From positions 3,942,704 through 4,006,703 of the forward strand of contig NC_045139.1 in assembly GCF_008831285.2 (NCBI RefSeq): 64,000 nucleotides of DNA, read 5' to 3'. A model generated the notes under the pieces. That model did not search any database, was not told where the DNA came from, and saw nothing but the letters and a program-made list of their open reading frames with translations. This DNA is from Nymphaea colorata (lineage: Eukaryota > Streptophyta > Magnoliopsida > Nymphaeales > Nymphaeaceae). Below, one piece after another: positions 26,440 to 37,985 of the stretch. How positions within the stretch are numbered: position 1 is the first letter of the stretch; every line of letters starts with the position of its first letter. The translations under genes were made by a program, and so were the position numbers.

Positions 26440-26652
26440 TATGCACATAAATGGATCTGATGAGACTATGTGGCAACTGCAGAGACATGCCACCAGACGA
26501 CTGGTCTGCAATAATGTCTGGTTGACGAGAGGATGCTTAAAGCAACAGGGTAGCCCCAACCACTCTGACTGGGTCGGCCCGCGAGGGTGAAGGTTGTTCT
26601 TCGGCGGAGTTTCCGGAAGTGGTGCAGAGGGCGCAGCCGGAGATTTCGTCAG
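26440..26652 (+). other. Predicted 5'UTR exon of the plus-strand hydrolase gene
   Basis: This GC-rich stretch ends at a textbook donor, TCAG followed by GTAAGAG at 26653. The matching acceptor is probably TTTCTGTTTCAG ending at 27434, 36 bp before the chosen start codon, giving a 782-bp leader intron. A short upstream ORF (26533-26553, ATG to TAG, 6 codons) lies in it. cDNA would settle the exact boundaries. Confidence 0.45.
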
Positions 26653-27470
26653 GTAAGAGAGAAACCCATCTATGTTCACTCAGGATTTCTGTGCGCCTAG
26701 CGAATGAAATGCTTGTTTTTTTTTTTGGTTCAACCGACTTGGTTGAGAGGCAAAAGCGCATGGTGCGGGTTCGTGGCCGCATACCAAGTGTTCCTGTAAT
26801 TTTCGACATAGACTGATCATATTCATGAATCGAAAACGTTTTGCTAACTGAAACTTGGAAGGAATCATGTTGCACCAAATAATAGGGTCGGTATATGATC
26901 CTTACGGTAATTGTTTGGTGAAATGCCTCAGAAAAGGCGATTCTGCTACCTTTTCTGTGTTAATCTAGTGTTGGTTCTATAATTTATATTTGTTGGTGCC
27001 TAGACCCCGGGCGGCTGCTTGTTTGGCTTCAGCTAATTGTTGGGTGCGTATAGATCTACGTGACAGTTTCAATGGCGCGTCGACCATGTTATGACACCAT
27101 GTCGGATTGACAGGAAAAATGATGATTGCACGGGACAGGGCAACTCTGATAATCGTGAGACGGTCGCAAAATTGAAGATCTTCAAGGTGGCAGGGTCTCA
27201 AGAGGATATCTCCGGGATACTGTATTTCGTTGTTCTGTAAGGTTTCAGTATTTCTCAATCTTTATGAGAATATTTTGCAATTGTGTCTTTCCTTCCGTTG
27301 GTGACCGGTATATCGCGGGGATAAAGGAGGCAGCGGATTTAAGATATTGCAATTTTAATCGTAAGAACTATACTTAGCAAATTGATACAAAAAGGTTGGT
27401 CTTACTATATCGAATTATGGCCTTTCTGTTTCAGTTAAGGAAGGCAGGCGAAAATTCAATTAAGGTCTCC

Positions 27471-30400
27471 ATGCAGCTTTCATGTCCATCAAGGTCCTGT
27501 ATTTCTTGGACAACAGATGGTATAATGCCCAAACAGAGGATAATGCCGTGCATGAGGCAATGGCGGTGGAGGTGGCGGGCTAAAAATGGTGGTGGGTCAT
27601 GGGGTTGGCGCTTCAACATCGTTGGTGCTTTGTCTGTGCGTCATATAACGAGCAATGCAGAGGACAAACCGGCCATCTGCACAGCTGATGAGTTACACTA
27701 TGTGTCGGTGCCTGGAACTGAGTGGCAACTCGCTCTTTGGCGTTATGCCCCAACCCCAGGGGTACCAACTCCTCTCTCTCTCTCTCTCTCTCTCTCCATT
27801 GGACCAACGTAATTGGCCGGTTGACCCTTTATGCAGGCCACTTCCAGAAACCATCCTTTGTTGCTATTATCTGGTGTAGGAACGAATGCTATCGGATATG
27901 ATCTGTCACCTGGGGTAGGTACTTCTGGATTGTGCCTTATGGGGGTTTTGTCGTGTGGCTTTGTGGATTGATTTTGCTAATTCTTGTTTAATTGTTTAGG
28001 TGCTAATTCTTGCATGATTGTACATTTTCATGTTTCTTCTAAACTCGTGGTTCATCTCATCTCTTTTATTAAACAATCAAATTTTTGTGTTTGCTTAGTT
28101 TCACGACCTCTGTTATTGGATTTTAGTTTGACTTTTTAGGGTTGCTAAAACCGTCTTCATCGTTTTCTTAACTTTTATAGTTGGCAACGAGGTGACTACA
28201 CTCAGCTAAGTTGGTGTTTCATCTACGGAGATCATCGGCAACTTCTTACTTCATCCAGCAGGGCTACTTTTGTCTAAAATTTTATAAATTTCAAGTTTCA
28301 TTTTCTTCCTTTGTGAGGAGTTTTTCTTGGGATTTAATCACTGATTTTAATGATTTTTCTAATATTTATGGTTTCTAAGTTTCCTCTTCAATAAAAAAGG
28401 AAAAGAAGTCCTATTTGAAGTTCTCCACGGATTGTTGTGATACTGTGTCTCGACAACAATGCAATGCCATGACAACTTTAAAGTTCATTTTGTTTTAGTT
28501 TTATTTTGAAGTTCACCTTGAAAATGTCTTCCTAAATGTGTTCTCCAAATCTGTGTACAGCTTTTAATAAAACTACATGTCTGAGTCCAATCGTGACCAA
28601 AATATAGGTTTATGGTCTAATTCTCCACACTTATTGTGCTAATCCAGATCTAGTCAAATTTTACTATTTTACAGTTGCATATTCTATTTGATGACATATA
28701 ATTTATCATTGAAACCAAATTCAATTAGGTTCCATCATTTATGTGAAAGGCTAGTGATTCATGTACTCTTGTCCACTAACATGTTTGTAACTGTTCACAG
28801 TATTCATTTGCAAGACATATGTCTGGAGAAGGATTCGATACATGGATTCTGGAAGTCCGTGGTGCTGGTTTGAGCAAAAGGCAGGGGCTATCCAATTCTC
28901 AGGGCAACTTGCCTAATGGACCTAAGCAGGATCTTGTAGCGCCTATTGATGTAGGTGTCACAGATGGTTCACTAACTATTGCGAAACAGTCAGCCCTAGA
29001 GGCCAGTGATTTGTTGGGTACTGGGAGTTCTGATTTGGACATAAACAAAAGTAATAGTAGATGGGATGAGTCTGAACTGGTATCCAAATTATCTGATATT
29101 TTCATGCGTTTGGCTGAAAGATTATCTGGTTTCCTCAGTGAAGGTCAATCAAGGATTGTATCTGCTAAATTATTTGACCAAATATCAGATTTCTTAGAAG
29201 ATGCTCAGCTATTAGATCGTTTTAATGAGGTCAGAGGAAAGATTTCAGGTTTGCTTGAAGCCAGGCAAAATTCAGCCATGGCTGGCCAAATTAGAGACCT
29301 AAGTCAGAGGCTTGTAAATATCATTGAAGATGGACAAAAATCTATGTCACCACAATTATATGATTTGCAAGAGCGCCTTGCTACTACACTAGAGGACTTC
29401 CAGAAACAACTTGACCTTATTGTGAAATATGATTGGGATTTCGACCACTATCTGAAAGAAGATGTACCCACAGCTGTAAGTTATATCTTCTAAATAGCAA
29501 CGATGAACAGCCTTTTTGTGCTTTTTTCCCTTCAACATTAGCATGTTGGAACTTTTGTAAACAAGCAGAACATGGCCCTGCATTTTCCTTTAAGGCATAG
29601 GACTAGGATCCTCTCTAGAATTCACGTTTTGCATTGACAGATGTTCCACATGTACCAACTGCATGTCTCTAAGACATGGAAGAGTTTGATTATCTGCCTG
29701 TCCATAATTATTTTGTGCAGCAAACCTTTTCATCTATCATTTACTAGTCGCCTCTTGTGCGCATGCAAATGTTAAAATTTAGTGCTAAGAAAAGGAAGGT
29801 GGTTACCATGAAAATGTCAGGGTACAAAAAGATCTGCACAGACCTGTCTACTATTGAGTCATAGAGATACACACACAATCACTCACAGTATGCAACGGGA
29901 CATTTTGGTTAGTGCACCTGCATCCATATGTGTCTGGCCATGGTGTAGTAGAACAATTTAATTACTTTGGCGCTAAATTTGCTGTTGCATTTCTGTCATG
30001 CAGATGAGATACATCCTGGCAGAAACCAAACCCAAGGATGGGAAGCTGCTTGCTATTGGCCATTCAATGGGTGGTATCCTGTTATATTCTATGCTTTCGC
30101 ATCATGGTGAGACTGCATGCCAGTAAAATACCTCTTGTCTGTGTCTTTGAGATTGAGATCAGAAAGGATGATTGTTCAGAAAATTTTGGGTGACCATTTT
30201 TTTGAAAGCTTAAAAGAACTCAAAACAGTTAATGTGAGAGAGTCACTATCATTATCTCCAGGTTTCATTCTTCCTGTTTGGGTCTCATCCTATGTGTCCA
30301 TTCCCCTACCAAAGTCTAGAACTTGGGGATGCCCCATCACCTGAATCGAAAGTAGAAGAGGAAGAAGGTGGCTCTTATTGATGGGTCTGCTGTGCTTGCA

Positions 30401-32422
30401 TGTGTAGGTACATGCAGATGGGCATTTTCTTTGGTTTTTATGGGTTCAGTCTCAGTTTGTCTAGGTTTCAAAGCTTTTGATATTTGAACCAACAACCAAT
30501 TATTCCGGAGTATTAAATATAAATAAGATCTGAATTTCAGTGATGTTTATAGAAAATATACTGGTAATAAGATGCGTGTTATTAACATGTCTTTTACAGG
30601 TTTTGAAGGAAGTAAAGCAACATTGGCTGCGGTTGTGACATTAGCTGCTTCCCTTGATTACACACCATCAAATTCATCCCTTAAGTTGTTACTGCCCCTT
30701 GTAAGTAACAAATACATTCTCCTCAAGGGTTCTAATTTAATACTGTCATAAGGAAATGAGGTATGTTCATCCTTGATTGCTTCTGAAATTCATAGTGACA
30801 AAAAACGTATTTTTTTTCAAAAAAAATGCGATAAATAAATCAGCCATTTAAAACTTTAACAAACGCCAAAACAAAAAAAAACGCAAAAAGAAAAACCGTT
30901 TCTCCTTTTTTTCCTTTCTTTTATTCATTTTTTTCCACATTTTTTAATGCCAAACTGCTTGTTTTTGTTTTCTAATTTTTGTTTGTTGCATTATGGTCCC
31001 AAATTGAGTGAATTTTAGGTTTAAGGAAGAAAAGCGTCATCTTTATTTTAACTATTAGCTCAACAAGAATTATGGTTATCCCTTTCACAACAAGCTCATT
31101 TTTCCATAATTGAGCAGTCTTCTGAATCCATACTGGGAGTTTCATTAAGTCGCTCTTAAACGAATTTTATGATTGAATCTTTGTTGGGTTTGTTAAGTTG
31201 GCATCAGGCTGTTCATAGTGGAGTTATTTGGTTTGACTAAATCTTGTTATGCTATTCAGGCAGACCCAGCACAGGCTCTTAATGTTCCCGTCGTTCCACT
31301 TGGTGCATTGTTGTCTGCAGCATATCCTCTTTGTACCCGACCTCCCTATGTCTTGTCTTGGTTAAATCCTCAAATTTCAGCAGGGGATATGATGCATCCT
31401 GAGCTGTTTGAGAAGCTAGTTTTGAAGAATTTCTGTAAGTTCTGCAAGCTAGAAGCTGTGTAACTTATTCATGTCTAATACGTTGCTCAATTGAGTATAT
31501 ATGACATAGTCACAATATTAGATTTTTAAACACAGGAATTTGAAGTTGAGAAAAATTGTAATATATATAGAAAATTAGATATCGACTACTAAAAGGTAGT
31601 TATCAGTTAAATAAATTATCATTATTATATTTATTTGTTGCTCTACATGTCAGCAAGCAATCTAGGAAGGCAGAATATCCATCCTTTGCTCTCTCAGATC
31701 TCATGGAGGATGTGGGATTAATTGATACTGCTTATTAGCAATCCTATTTGTCTATTCATGTGATAGTTCTCATTTTCATTCTGAAAAATGAATGTTTTGT
31801 TTTTTGAATTTTAACATTTGTGACTTGTTTGCTTTACATGTTTTTTGTAAATTTTCTAACAAAATTATACTAAAATTTGCAGGTACAATACCTGCCAAAG
31901 TTCTTTTGCAGCTTACAACTGCCTTCCGTTCTGGTGGGCTACGTGACAGAAGTGGCAATTTTTTTTACAAGGATCACCTACACAACTGTGATGTCCCTGT
32001 CTTAGCACTTGCTGGAGACGAAGATTTGATCTGCCCACCTATAGCTGTATATGGTGAGCAGATGCAATTGAATTAACTTTTTTGCTTTTGGTAAGATTTT
32101 CTGACATAATCTTTGATGTTATGATTGACAGAAACTGTAAAATTCATACCAGCACACCTGGTAACTTATAAAGTATTTGGGGGCAAAGACGGTCACCATT
32201 ATGCTCATTATGATCTTGTTGGTGGACGACTGGTAGGCGTGCTCAAATCTGCTAAAAACTAACTTGGACACAAAAAAATAGAACACATTTATATACAGTG
32301 AGAGTGACAGAAGGATGTTTCATGATGACGTTTATTCTTCTACATCTATGCAGGCTAAAAGTGAAGTATATCCTTGCATAATCGAATTTCTTGCTCGTCA
32401 TGACGTTGTCGATACTTCGTGA
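27471..32422 (+). CDS. Plant alpha/beta hydrolase (UCP031088-like), 9 coding exons, 587 aa
   Basis: Exons: 27471-27761, 27837-27914, 28801-29475, 30004-30106, 30600-30700, 31260-31434, 31883-32053, 32132-32232, 32354-32422 (1764 nt, all GT-AG). It contains KPAICTADELHYVSVPGTEW, the start of the conserved domain of Arabidopsis At1g15060/At1g73750-type proteins, then GVGTNAIGYDLSPG, WILEVRGAGLS, a long helical insert encoded by exon 3, and the nucleophile elbow GHSMGG with Ser369. The likely acid is Asp522 in AGDED and the likely base His557 in HYAHYD. The substrate is unknown. Start choice: ATG 27471 lies just after a probable acceptor at 27434. An in-frame ATG at 27417 would add 18 codons but overlaps that acceptor's pyrimidine tract. 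The basic N-terminus, rich in Arg and Trp, could be an organelle-targeting peptide. Confidence 0.92.
27762..27836 (+). other. 75-nt intron containing a (CT)n microsatellite
   Basis: The donor is GTACCAAC after CCAGGG and the acceptor is TTTATGCAG. The intron contains an uninterrupted CT run of about 26 nt (27772-27797). Reading through it in frame gives a Leu-Ser repeat and then a stop, so splicing is required to join the upstream exon to the conserved GVGTNAIGYDLSPG block. Slippage in the CT run would change intron length in a gene with little spare intron. Confidence 0.8.
30790..30990. repeat. AT-rich dispersed repeat in a hydrolase intron
   Basis: Reverse-oriented relative of the ELP2 intron repeat at 21045-21420. 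It lies in the intron 30701-31259. Shared blocks, read as the reverse complement, include ATGCAACAAACAAAAA, GTTTGGCATTAAAAAATG and AAGTTTTAAATGGCTGATTTA. Confidence 0.6.
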
Positions 32423-33662
32423 AGCTGGCTATTGGTCCTTGACAGAAAATTTTGCGCCTGCAGTCAATGGAGGTTCGTCATTTTCAAAAGAAACCTTCAT
32501 ATTTCAGAAGGAATCATTTACACGAGGGACATTGCTGTCTCTCTCTCTCTCTTTTTCTCTGTGTCAATATATGGGGATATAATACCACCAGGCGTTTTTT
32601 TCCAGAATGAATACTACAATATACACATCATATCCCCTACAAATAGGGGATATAACCCCAGCAGGTGTTTTCGAGGACCAGGATCCTGCAATGATGCGGC
32701 GATCATTTTGTAACGGAGTTGTCTTTGAGAAACTGAAACTCTCGATCCCCGTAGGGGACTTGTAACCATTTCGAGTCTCGCACTCTATGCATACTGATCT
32801 TGCAGAAAAATGTATTATTTTGTCAATGAAATGAATATAGTTGCAGAAGAATAATGTCAAAACAAAGAGTTGAGAAATTGGAGAGCACTTTGTGGATGAT
32901 TAGCTACTTAAGAACCCATAGCGGCGTGTCATAACAGCCTTGAATGTTTTTTGCATTATTTTCACTCAACCATCATTGGTTGGAGGAAGACGAAGCTCAG
33001 TGGAAACCGCATTACGAATGGAAAATTTGTTGGAAGTTAATGTTTCCTTTTCTGCGGTGGAATTTGGAACGAACTAGAAGATGAAATGGCAACAGAATCT
33101 TCTGCAAGGGTGCTTCCATTTCTGCATTCACTGCATCCTTTCTTTTACCAACAGGAAACCTTGATTTAACTGGTATCCAGCTAGTGGGTAGAATCATTAC
33201 ACCATTCAGATTAGTTTGACGCCTTAAGACCCCATTCTTATGAAACACCTTTCTGCAAGAGGCAAACAGTGAAGTTTGTAGGAGGGTAATTTCATGAATT
33301 TGGTCAACCAACATGAGTTGTCAAAAACGTATTGCACCCAATTTTCCTCAAAGCGTTCAATACAGACTACGCAAAGGTGAAGAAACAGAAGCATGATAGC
33401 AAAGGAACATCTCACTCAATTCAAAAATCCACACCATGTAGGGCAAGAAGAAAATCCAAGCAATGGATATATTAACGAACTTATAGCTAGCCACATAGAA
33501 GGGCCATACTTTCTAGTAGAACTTTGGTAAAACCAGATTGCAACAAGATAAAGAATAAGCGCTCGCTTATTGCAAAGCCCAGACTATACAAGTAATAGAC
33601 GAAGAGATAGAACAGGGAACTAAGGAAGCAAAAATCATGAAAACCAAGCAAGAGAATTTGTT
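32423..33662. other. Convergent 3' intergenic region
   Basis: It lies between the plus-strand hydrolase and the minus-strand RING gene and so holds both 3'UTRs. It includes a CT run at about 32538-32558. A 100-codon open frame on the minus strand (33012-33314) has no domain I recognise. Confidence 0.6.
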
Positions 33663-34109
33663 CTAAAAATGAGATGCTGCAGCCTTGCAGACAGGACACG
33701 CATTCTTCTGCAAGAGCCATTGCTTTATGCAACACATGTGGAAGTTATGTCCGCATTCTAGCTTTCCCACTTCATCTCTTCCTTCGTATTCCTCCTGTAG
33801 AGTTTAAATGTAATTAATTTACACCAGACATGAAAATTAAAGCAGTAGAGGATGGAAGCAAAATAAGTCCTTGTCAAGTCCTAAAAAGTCCAACCTGACA
33901 AATGCTGCACTTCTTTTCTTTTTCACAAGAAAAATGTGATGCTAAGGAGCCTGTGTGTTTCATTTTCATTAGACAACGAGCGATCTGATCCTCATTCAAG
34001 CCTGTGCTCACATATCCGATCCTGTCACCAAGCTCAAGCAATTCCTATCCAAGATGTTAAATAGAGTTCAATATAAGCATCCATATGGTATTGGGGAGAG
34101 CGAGCCAGC

Positions 34110-34148
<39 letters not shown>

Positions 34149-37100
34149 CTTACCTCATATGTCATATTGTCAACATCAAGCCGCCAATCCCTAAACTGAT
34201 CACACAAATCCACTCCACCCAAAAGAAGGCTAGTTTGAAGCATAACGAGCTGCAAGAAGTTCAGGAAGTATTAATCAAACACAACCAACATCTATTCAAG
34301 AAGCTGGCCACCTAGGGACTTACAAAAGAACGGATGAAAAGCAGAGGCGCATTTAAACTGCAATATTCTTGGCATAAAAAGTTTGAAGTTTGAACAGAAG
34401 GCAATTAATTCATCAGATCCAAATGAATGTAAAATTGCAAGACCAGAAGCTAGGATGGCCAGAAAACTATTAACTGATGCAGCTAAGAGCAAGAATCAAG
34501 ACTAAAACGACATAATAGCATGTTCAGAGAATCAGAAGACATTAATGACCAAACATTTATTGTGATATCTATATAATGGTAGTGATAAGGCGACTGCCAA
34601 ATGATCAATCTTCAGCAGAATGAAAAACATGTCTAAGGAACCTAAACATCAACAGTGCATACAAAAGCAGTAGACTAAGATGGGGATACAGAGAACAATG
34701 AAGATGCCATGGGCCACTTTCACATTTGGAAGCACCAGAGAAAAGGCCATTGCTTAAAGTCTATAAGTACACAGGCAGCAGCAATAAAGTAAATCTTAGT
34801 ATACACTATGCTGAACAGAAAAGGCCAATCCCCTGAAAGACAGCATAGGAAGCCAATAATTTAAAGAGAATATGAAAAACTAAAGAACGAGTGCAACTCA
34901 GTAAGCACTTGTTCAACGCTTAAAAGGGATGTCATTTTCTGCTGAAAATTTCAACCTGTGTATTTAACATCCAGAGCTCAAGCTAATGTCATCCATAACA
35001 TGTTGCATAATGTAGCTTATATTCAAGCTTTCATAATTTAGCCAAGTTGATGTTCCTCCTGTCCCTTCTCTTTCCAGCTGCTTTAACATGGCAACAGACA
35101 CATAATCGGATGCTATACACTGGTTCAGATGTGATAGGACTAGGAAGAAGAGATCATATTATTATGGGAATTTTAGATGGATGATCATAAAAATTAGTGG
35201 CTCATGAGCATGAAATCCTGGTAATGGATGATCGTTATACTGGACATTATTAAGAAAGTGAAAGGGTAATTAACATCAGATAACACAACAAAATGCAGTC
35301 ACCAGGTGACACCGTGATAGTATTAGGTAGCTCTTGCTCTTGATAGTAATAATACACGGTTAAGGGAAACAAAGTTTTCTTCCTGTTGGTATTAGTGGAA
35401 CTTCTATGCTTCATTGTTACAGTGAGCTAATTGCATTTGCATACCCATCCACTGATGTTAATGATCTTTTCTTTCATGCAATGAATATACATGAAAAAGT
35501 AGTTGACTCAATGCTAATATGCTTATCTTTTTATCCTTGAACAATACTAGGAGCATATAGACTTCAAACAAAAATATCATGATTACTGTGATCCCACTCC
35601 CATAACAATCAAGTCTTATTTTCTAGCAGGGGTAGACCTTACAGGCCCCATTTCAGGAATGAGCTGGGAGGCAAGGGAAGAGACAAAGGGGGAGAAGTCA
35701 GCCACCGCTAGTGTAGTTTGCAAAGGTACACTAGTACAAGTTTCCCATTCCCCCCATTTTGGCCATGTCTAGGTTTAGATCATGATCAGTCACCCCAAAA
35801 GAAGGCTTTTCATACCGGGGAAGAATCGTATGGCATATGCAGATGAACAATAGATAATGTTAAGTATTGAATGATATTACATGTTTCATTGGCAATGTTT
35901 GATCGAAGACATACCTCTGCAAGGTCTCCTGATGTACGTCGTACTCCTCGCAAGTGCCGATAATGCATGGGGGACAAGGTTTCAAACACAGGCACAGGGT
36001 CTAATTCAGAGATATGCTCCATGATGCTATTTGGTCTTCCACTATGAAGGCGCTTCAGTAATGAGTTCGTCAAAGGCAAAGTTAGTGGAAGAAAGCCTCA
36101 TATGCAATTCAAAGAAACATTACAAAATTAAGTTGAATCTACACATAGACAGGTAAAATAACGAGCCTAGAAAATAATCAGCAATGCTCGTTTAGGTAGA
36201 AAAGACCAAAACAGTTTGCAGTTCACCTAAAAAGGAATCCAAATAGAATAAACAAGTTCTTGGTGGCATTTATCAAAATTACAATTTATTATGCATGATT
36301 TTTTTCTTTTACAATAATTAATCTAGAAAAATCAAGCATGCTATTGATAATCGCCACCACGCCGCGATAAAATAGATAAACAGATCGAAAATCGAGACGA
36401 AAGCTTCCTATAATAATCAGCACGATTCTCGAAAGCATGCAACTCATTATCATAAGCTCTAGACCATAAACGCATGCAAAATTGAAGCCACAAAAAAAAA
36501 AAAAACTATGGGAGAAAAAGAACTTCTGCATCCACAACGCCGCATAGGTGCAGAGCTCGAAGAAGTAAAATGATAAGATCAACCCGTCAGGCTAAAAAGA
36601 GGATCGAAAACTTGAACAACTCTCTCCAGTCTCCACCAAAAAAAGGTAAACAGCTCAAATGAGAAGGACCAAGAACCGAACAAACAAAGGAAAAAGAAAA
36701 AAAAAATTCATAGGACCGTAAAAGCAATCAACCAAACTTGTTCTACAGATTTGAAAAATCGGATTTTCTCTTTCCTTCTCTTTTTGTAGGAAAAGAAAGA
36801 GGGAACTAAAGCAAGCAGATACCAAGAAAATTTCAAAAAAAGGGCGAATCTAATTCCAAAGCAACAACAACAATATGTTCACGCGCTCACCAGAAAGAAA
36901 AAGCAAAACTAGAAAAGAAAGAAATAATAAAAGTAAAGCCGGCAACAATCGAATATCTCACACAGAACTACAAAAGAGACAGAACCCAGAAAGCAAATTA
37001 CCTCTCTGTGCTTGGTATCGACGTCGAAGGAGAAATCAGACGCCACACTTCTCTGATGCCGCGAGCTCCTCTTGGTTCCCAAAGATTCGGCCGGCCGACG

Positions 37101-37541
37101 AGAAACCACACAGTCTACGGAGTCCGCGTCGGTGGAGAAGGGGATCCCTGGAGCACACCAGACATCAGAATCCACCACATGGGTCTTCTTCTTTCTCCCT
37201 TCACCGCCGCCGCTTGCCTTTACCGGCTTCGGCCGCGCCTTCTTAACCTCCCAATCGGCAGTCGACGGCCGGACAGACGAGTGTGCAGAAGAGGGGTTGA
37301 AGACATCCGGCGCCGAGGTGCAGCCGAAGCCTCTGAAAGAGTTCTTGCCGGGCGTGTTGCCTAGCGTTAAGGAGAGGAGCATGGAGGAGAGGGAGGTCCT
37401 GCGCTTGCAGGCCTCATGCTCATCCGCCGCGGCTCTGCCTGCTTCCCCCCTCTTCAGTCTGGACCTTGTCCTCCTGCTGAAGCTTCTATTGCCGCTTGGC
37501 TCTGCTGGGATTGTTGCTTCATCTGATATCTCCGCAGACAT
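33663..37541 (-). CDS. RING-H2 E3 ubiquitin ligase, MBR/BIG BROTHER-like, 5 exons, 351 aa
   Basis: Exons in order: 37002-37541, 35915-36052, 34154-34249, 33895-34044, 33663-33794 (1056 nt, all GT-AG, all phase 0). The N-terminal 180 residues are basic and low-complexity (NRSFSRRTRSRLKRG near the start) and probably disordered. The conserved block DNMTYEELLELGDRIGYVST (about 250-270) precedes the RING, as in the plant MBR/HIP1/BIG BROTHER-like group (family knowledge). RING-H2 ligands are Cys304, Cys307, Cys322, His324, His327, Cys330, Cys341 and Cys344, followed by a short C-terminal tail. The E2-binding Trp of the CIKQW stretch is present. Such proteins transfer ubiquitin from an E2 to substrates; the substrate is not predictable. 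The exon 2 acceptor (TTACTGAAG) has a weak pyrimidine tract and is the least certain junction. The 5'UTR is CT-rich. Confidence 0.9.
34105..34150. repeat. (GA)n microsatellite next to the RING gene exon 3 donor
   Basis: In transcript sense this is a CT run starting only 6 nt after the exon-intron boundary (GAG, then GTAAGC, then the CT repeat). Expansion or contraction would sit inside the region recognised by U1 and U6 snRNPs or by pyrimidine-tract proteins. Confidence 0.9.
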
Positions 37542-37659
37542 GAGTGAGAAAGAGAGACAGCGCCTAACGCAGTTTTAGAAAGAGAAAGAGGCCACCAACT
37601 TCAATGGCGAGGCATTCTCAGCGGCACAAATACGAAATTGACCAAGGAAATCAAGAATA

Positions 37660-37936
37660 ACTGGAGAGAGAGAGAGAGAGAGAGACCAAGAGAAGGTGGC
37701 CGGGAAAGGAAGAGCTTGTAGAGAGAGAATTAGGCCGCCAACTTCAATACCGAGGCACCCCAAGAGACAGAAACTAGAAACTGACGAGGGACAACACGAA
37801 TAATGGCAGAAAGAGAGAGAGAGAGAGAGACAGAAGAGACTCTAATCTTCACATCAAACCACCACTGAGAGAAACCGAAACCAATTTCAACAGGTTTTCC
37901 AGGCGACCAAAGAAGACGAAGAGAGAGAGAGAGACA
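37660..37936 (-). promoter_or_regulatory. Cluster of GA/CT runs in the RING gene leader or promoter
   Basis: Three GA runs (about 37663-37684, 37808-37830 and 37917-37935) lie 120-400 bp upstream of the ATG at 37541. In plants, (GA)n in promoters and leaders is bound by BBR/BPC proteins, and CT runs near the start site are a common core element (established knowledge). Their role here is inference. Confidence 0.45.
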
Positions 37937-37975
37937 AGGGGGGGAGAGTAATTAATGTCAGCCATCGTCCTACCA

Positions 37976-37985
37976 TTTATATATA
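37976..37985 (-). promoter_or_regulatory. TATA box of the RING gene
   Basis: Read on the minus strand, TATATATAAA lies 435 bp upstream of the ATG and just beyond the outermost CT run. This places a start site near 37945 and most of the CT-rich cluster in the 5'UTR. Confidence 0.5.

Noticed and set aside
33012..33314. 100-codon minus-strand frame between the two convergent genes
   Set aside because: No recognised domain and no splice partners, and it lies downstream of the RING stop codon. Probably chance.
36875..37578. Several plus-strand frames of 118-168 codons
   Set aside because: Antisense to RING gene exon 1, which splices consistently into the RING domain.
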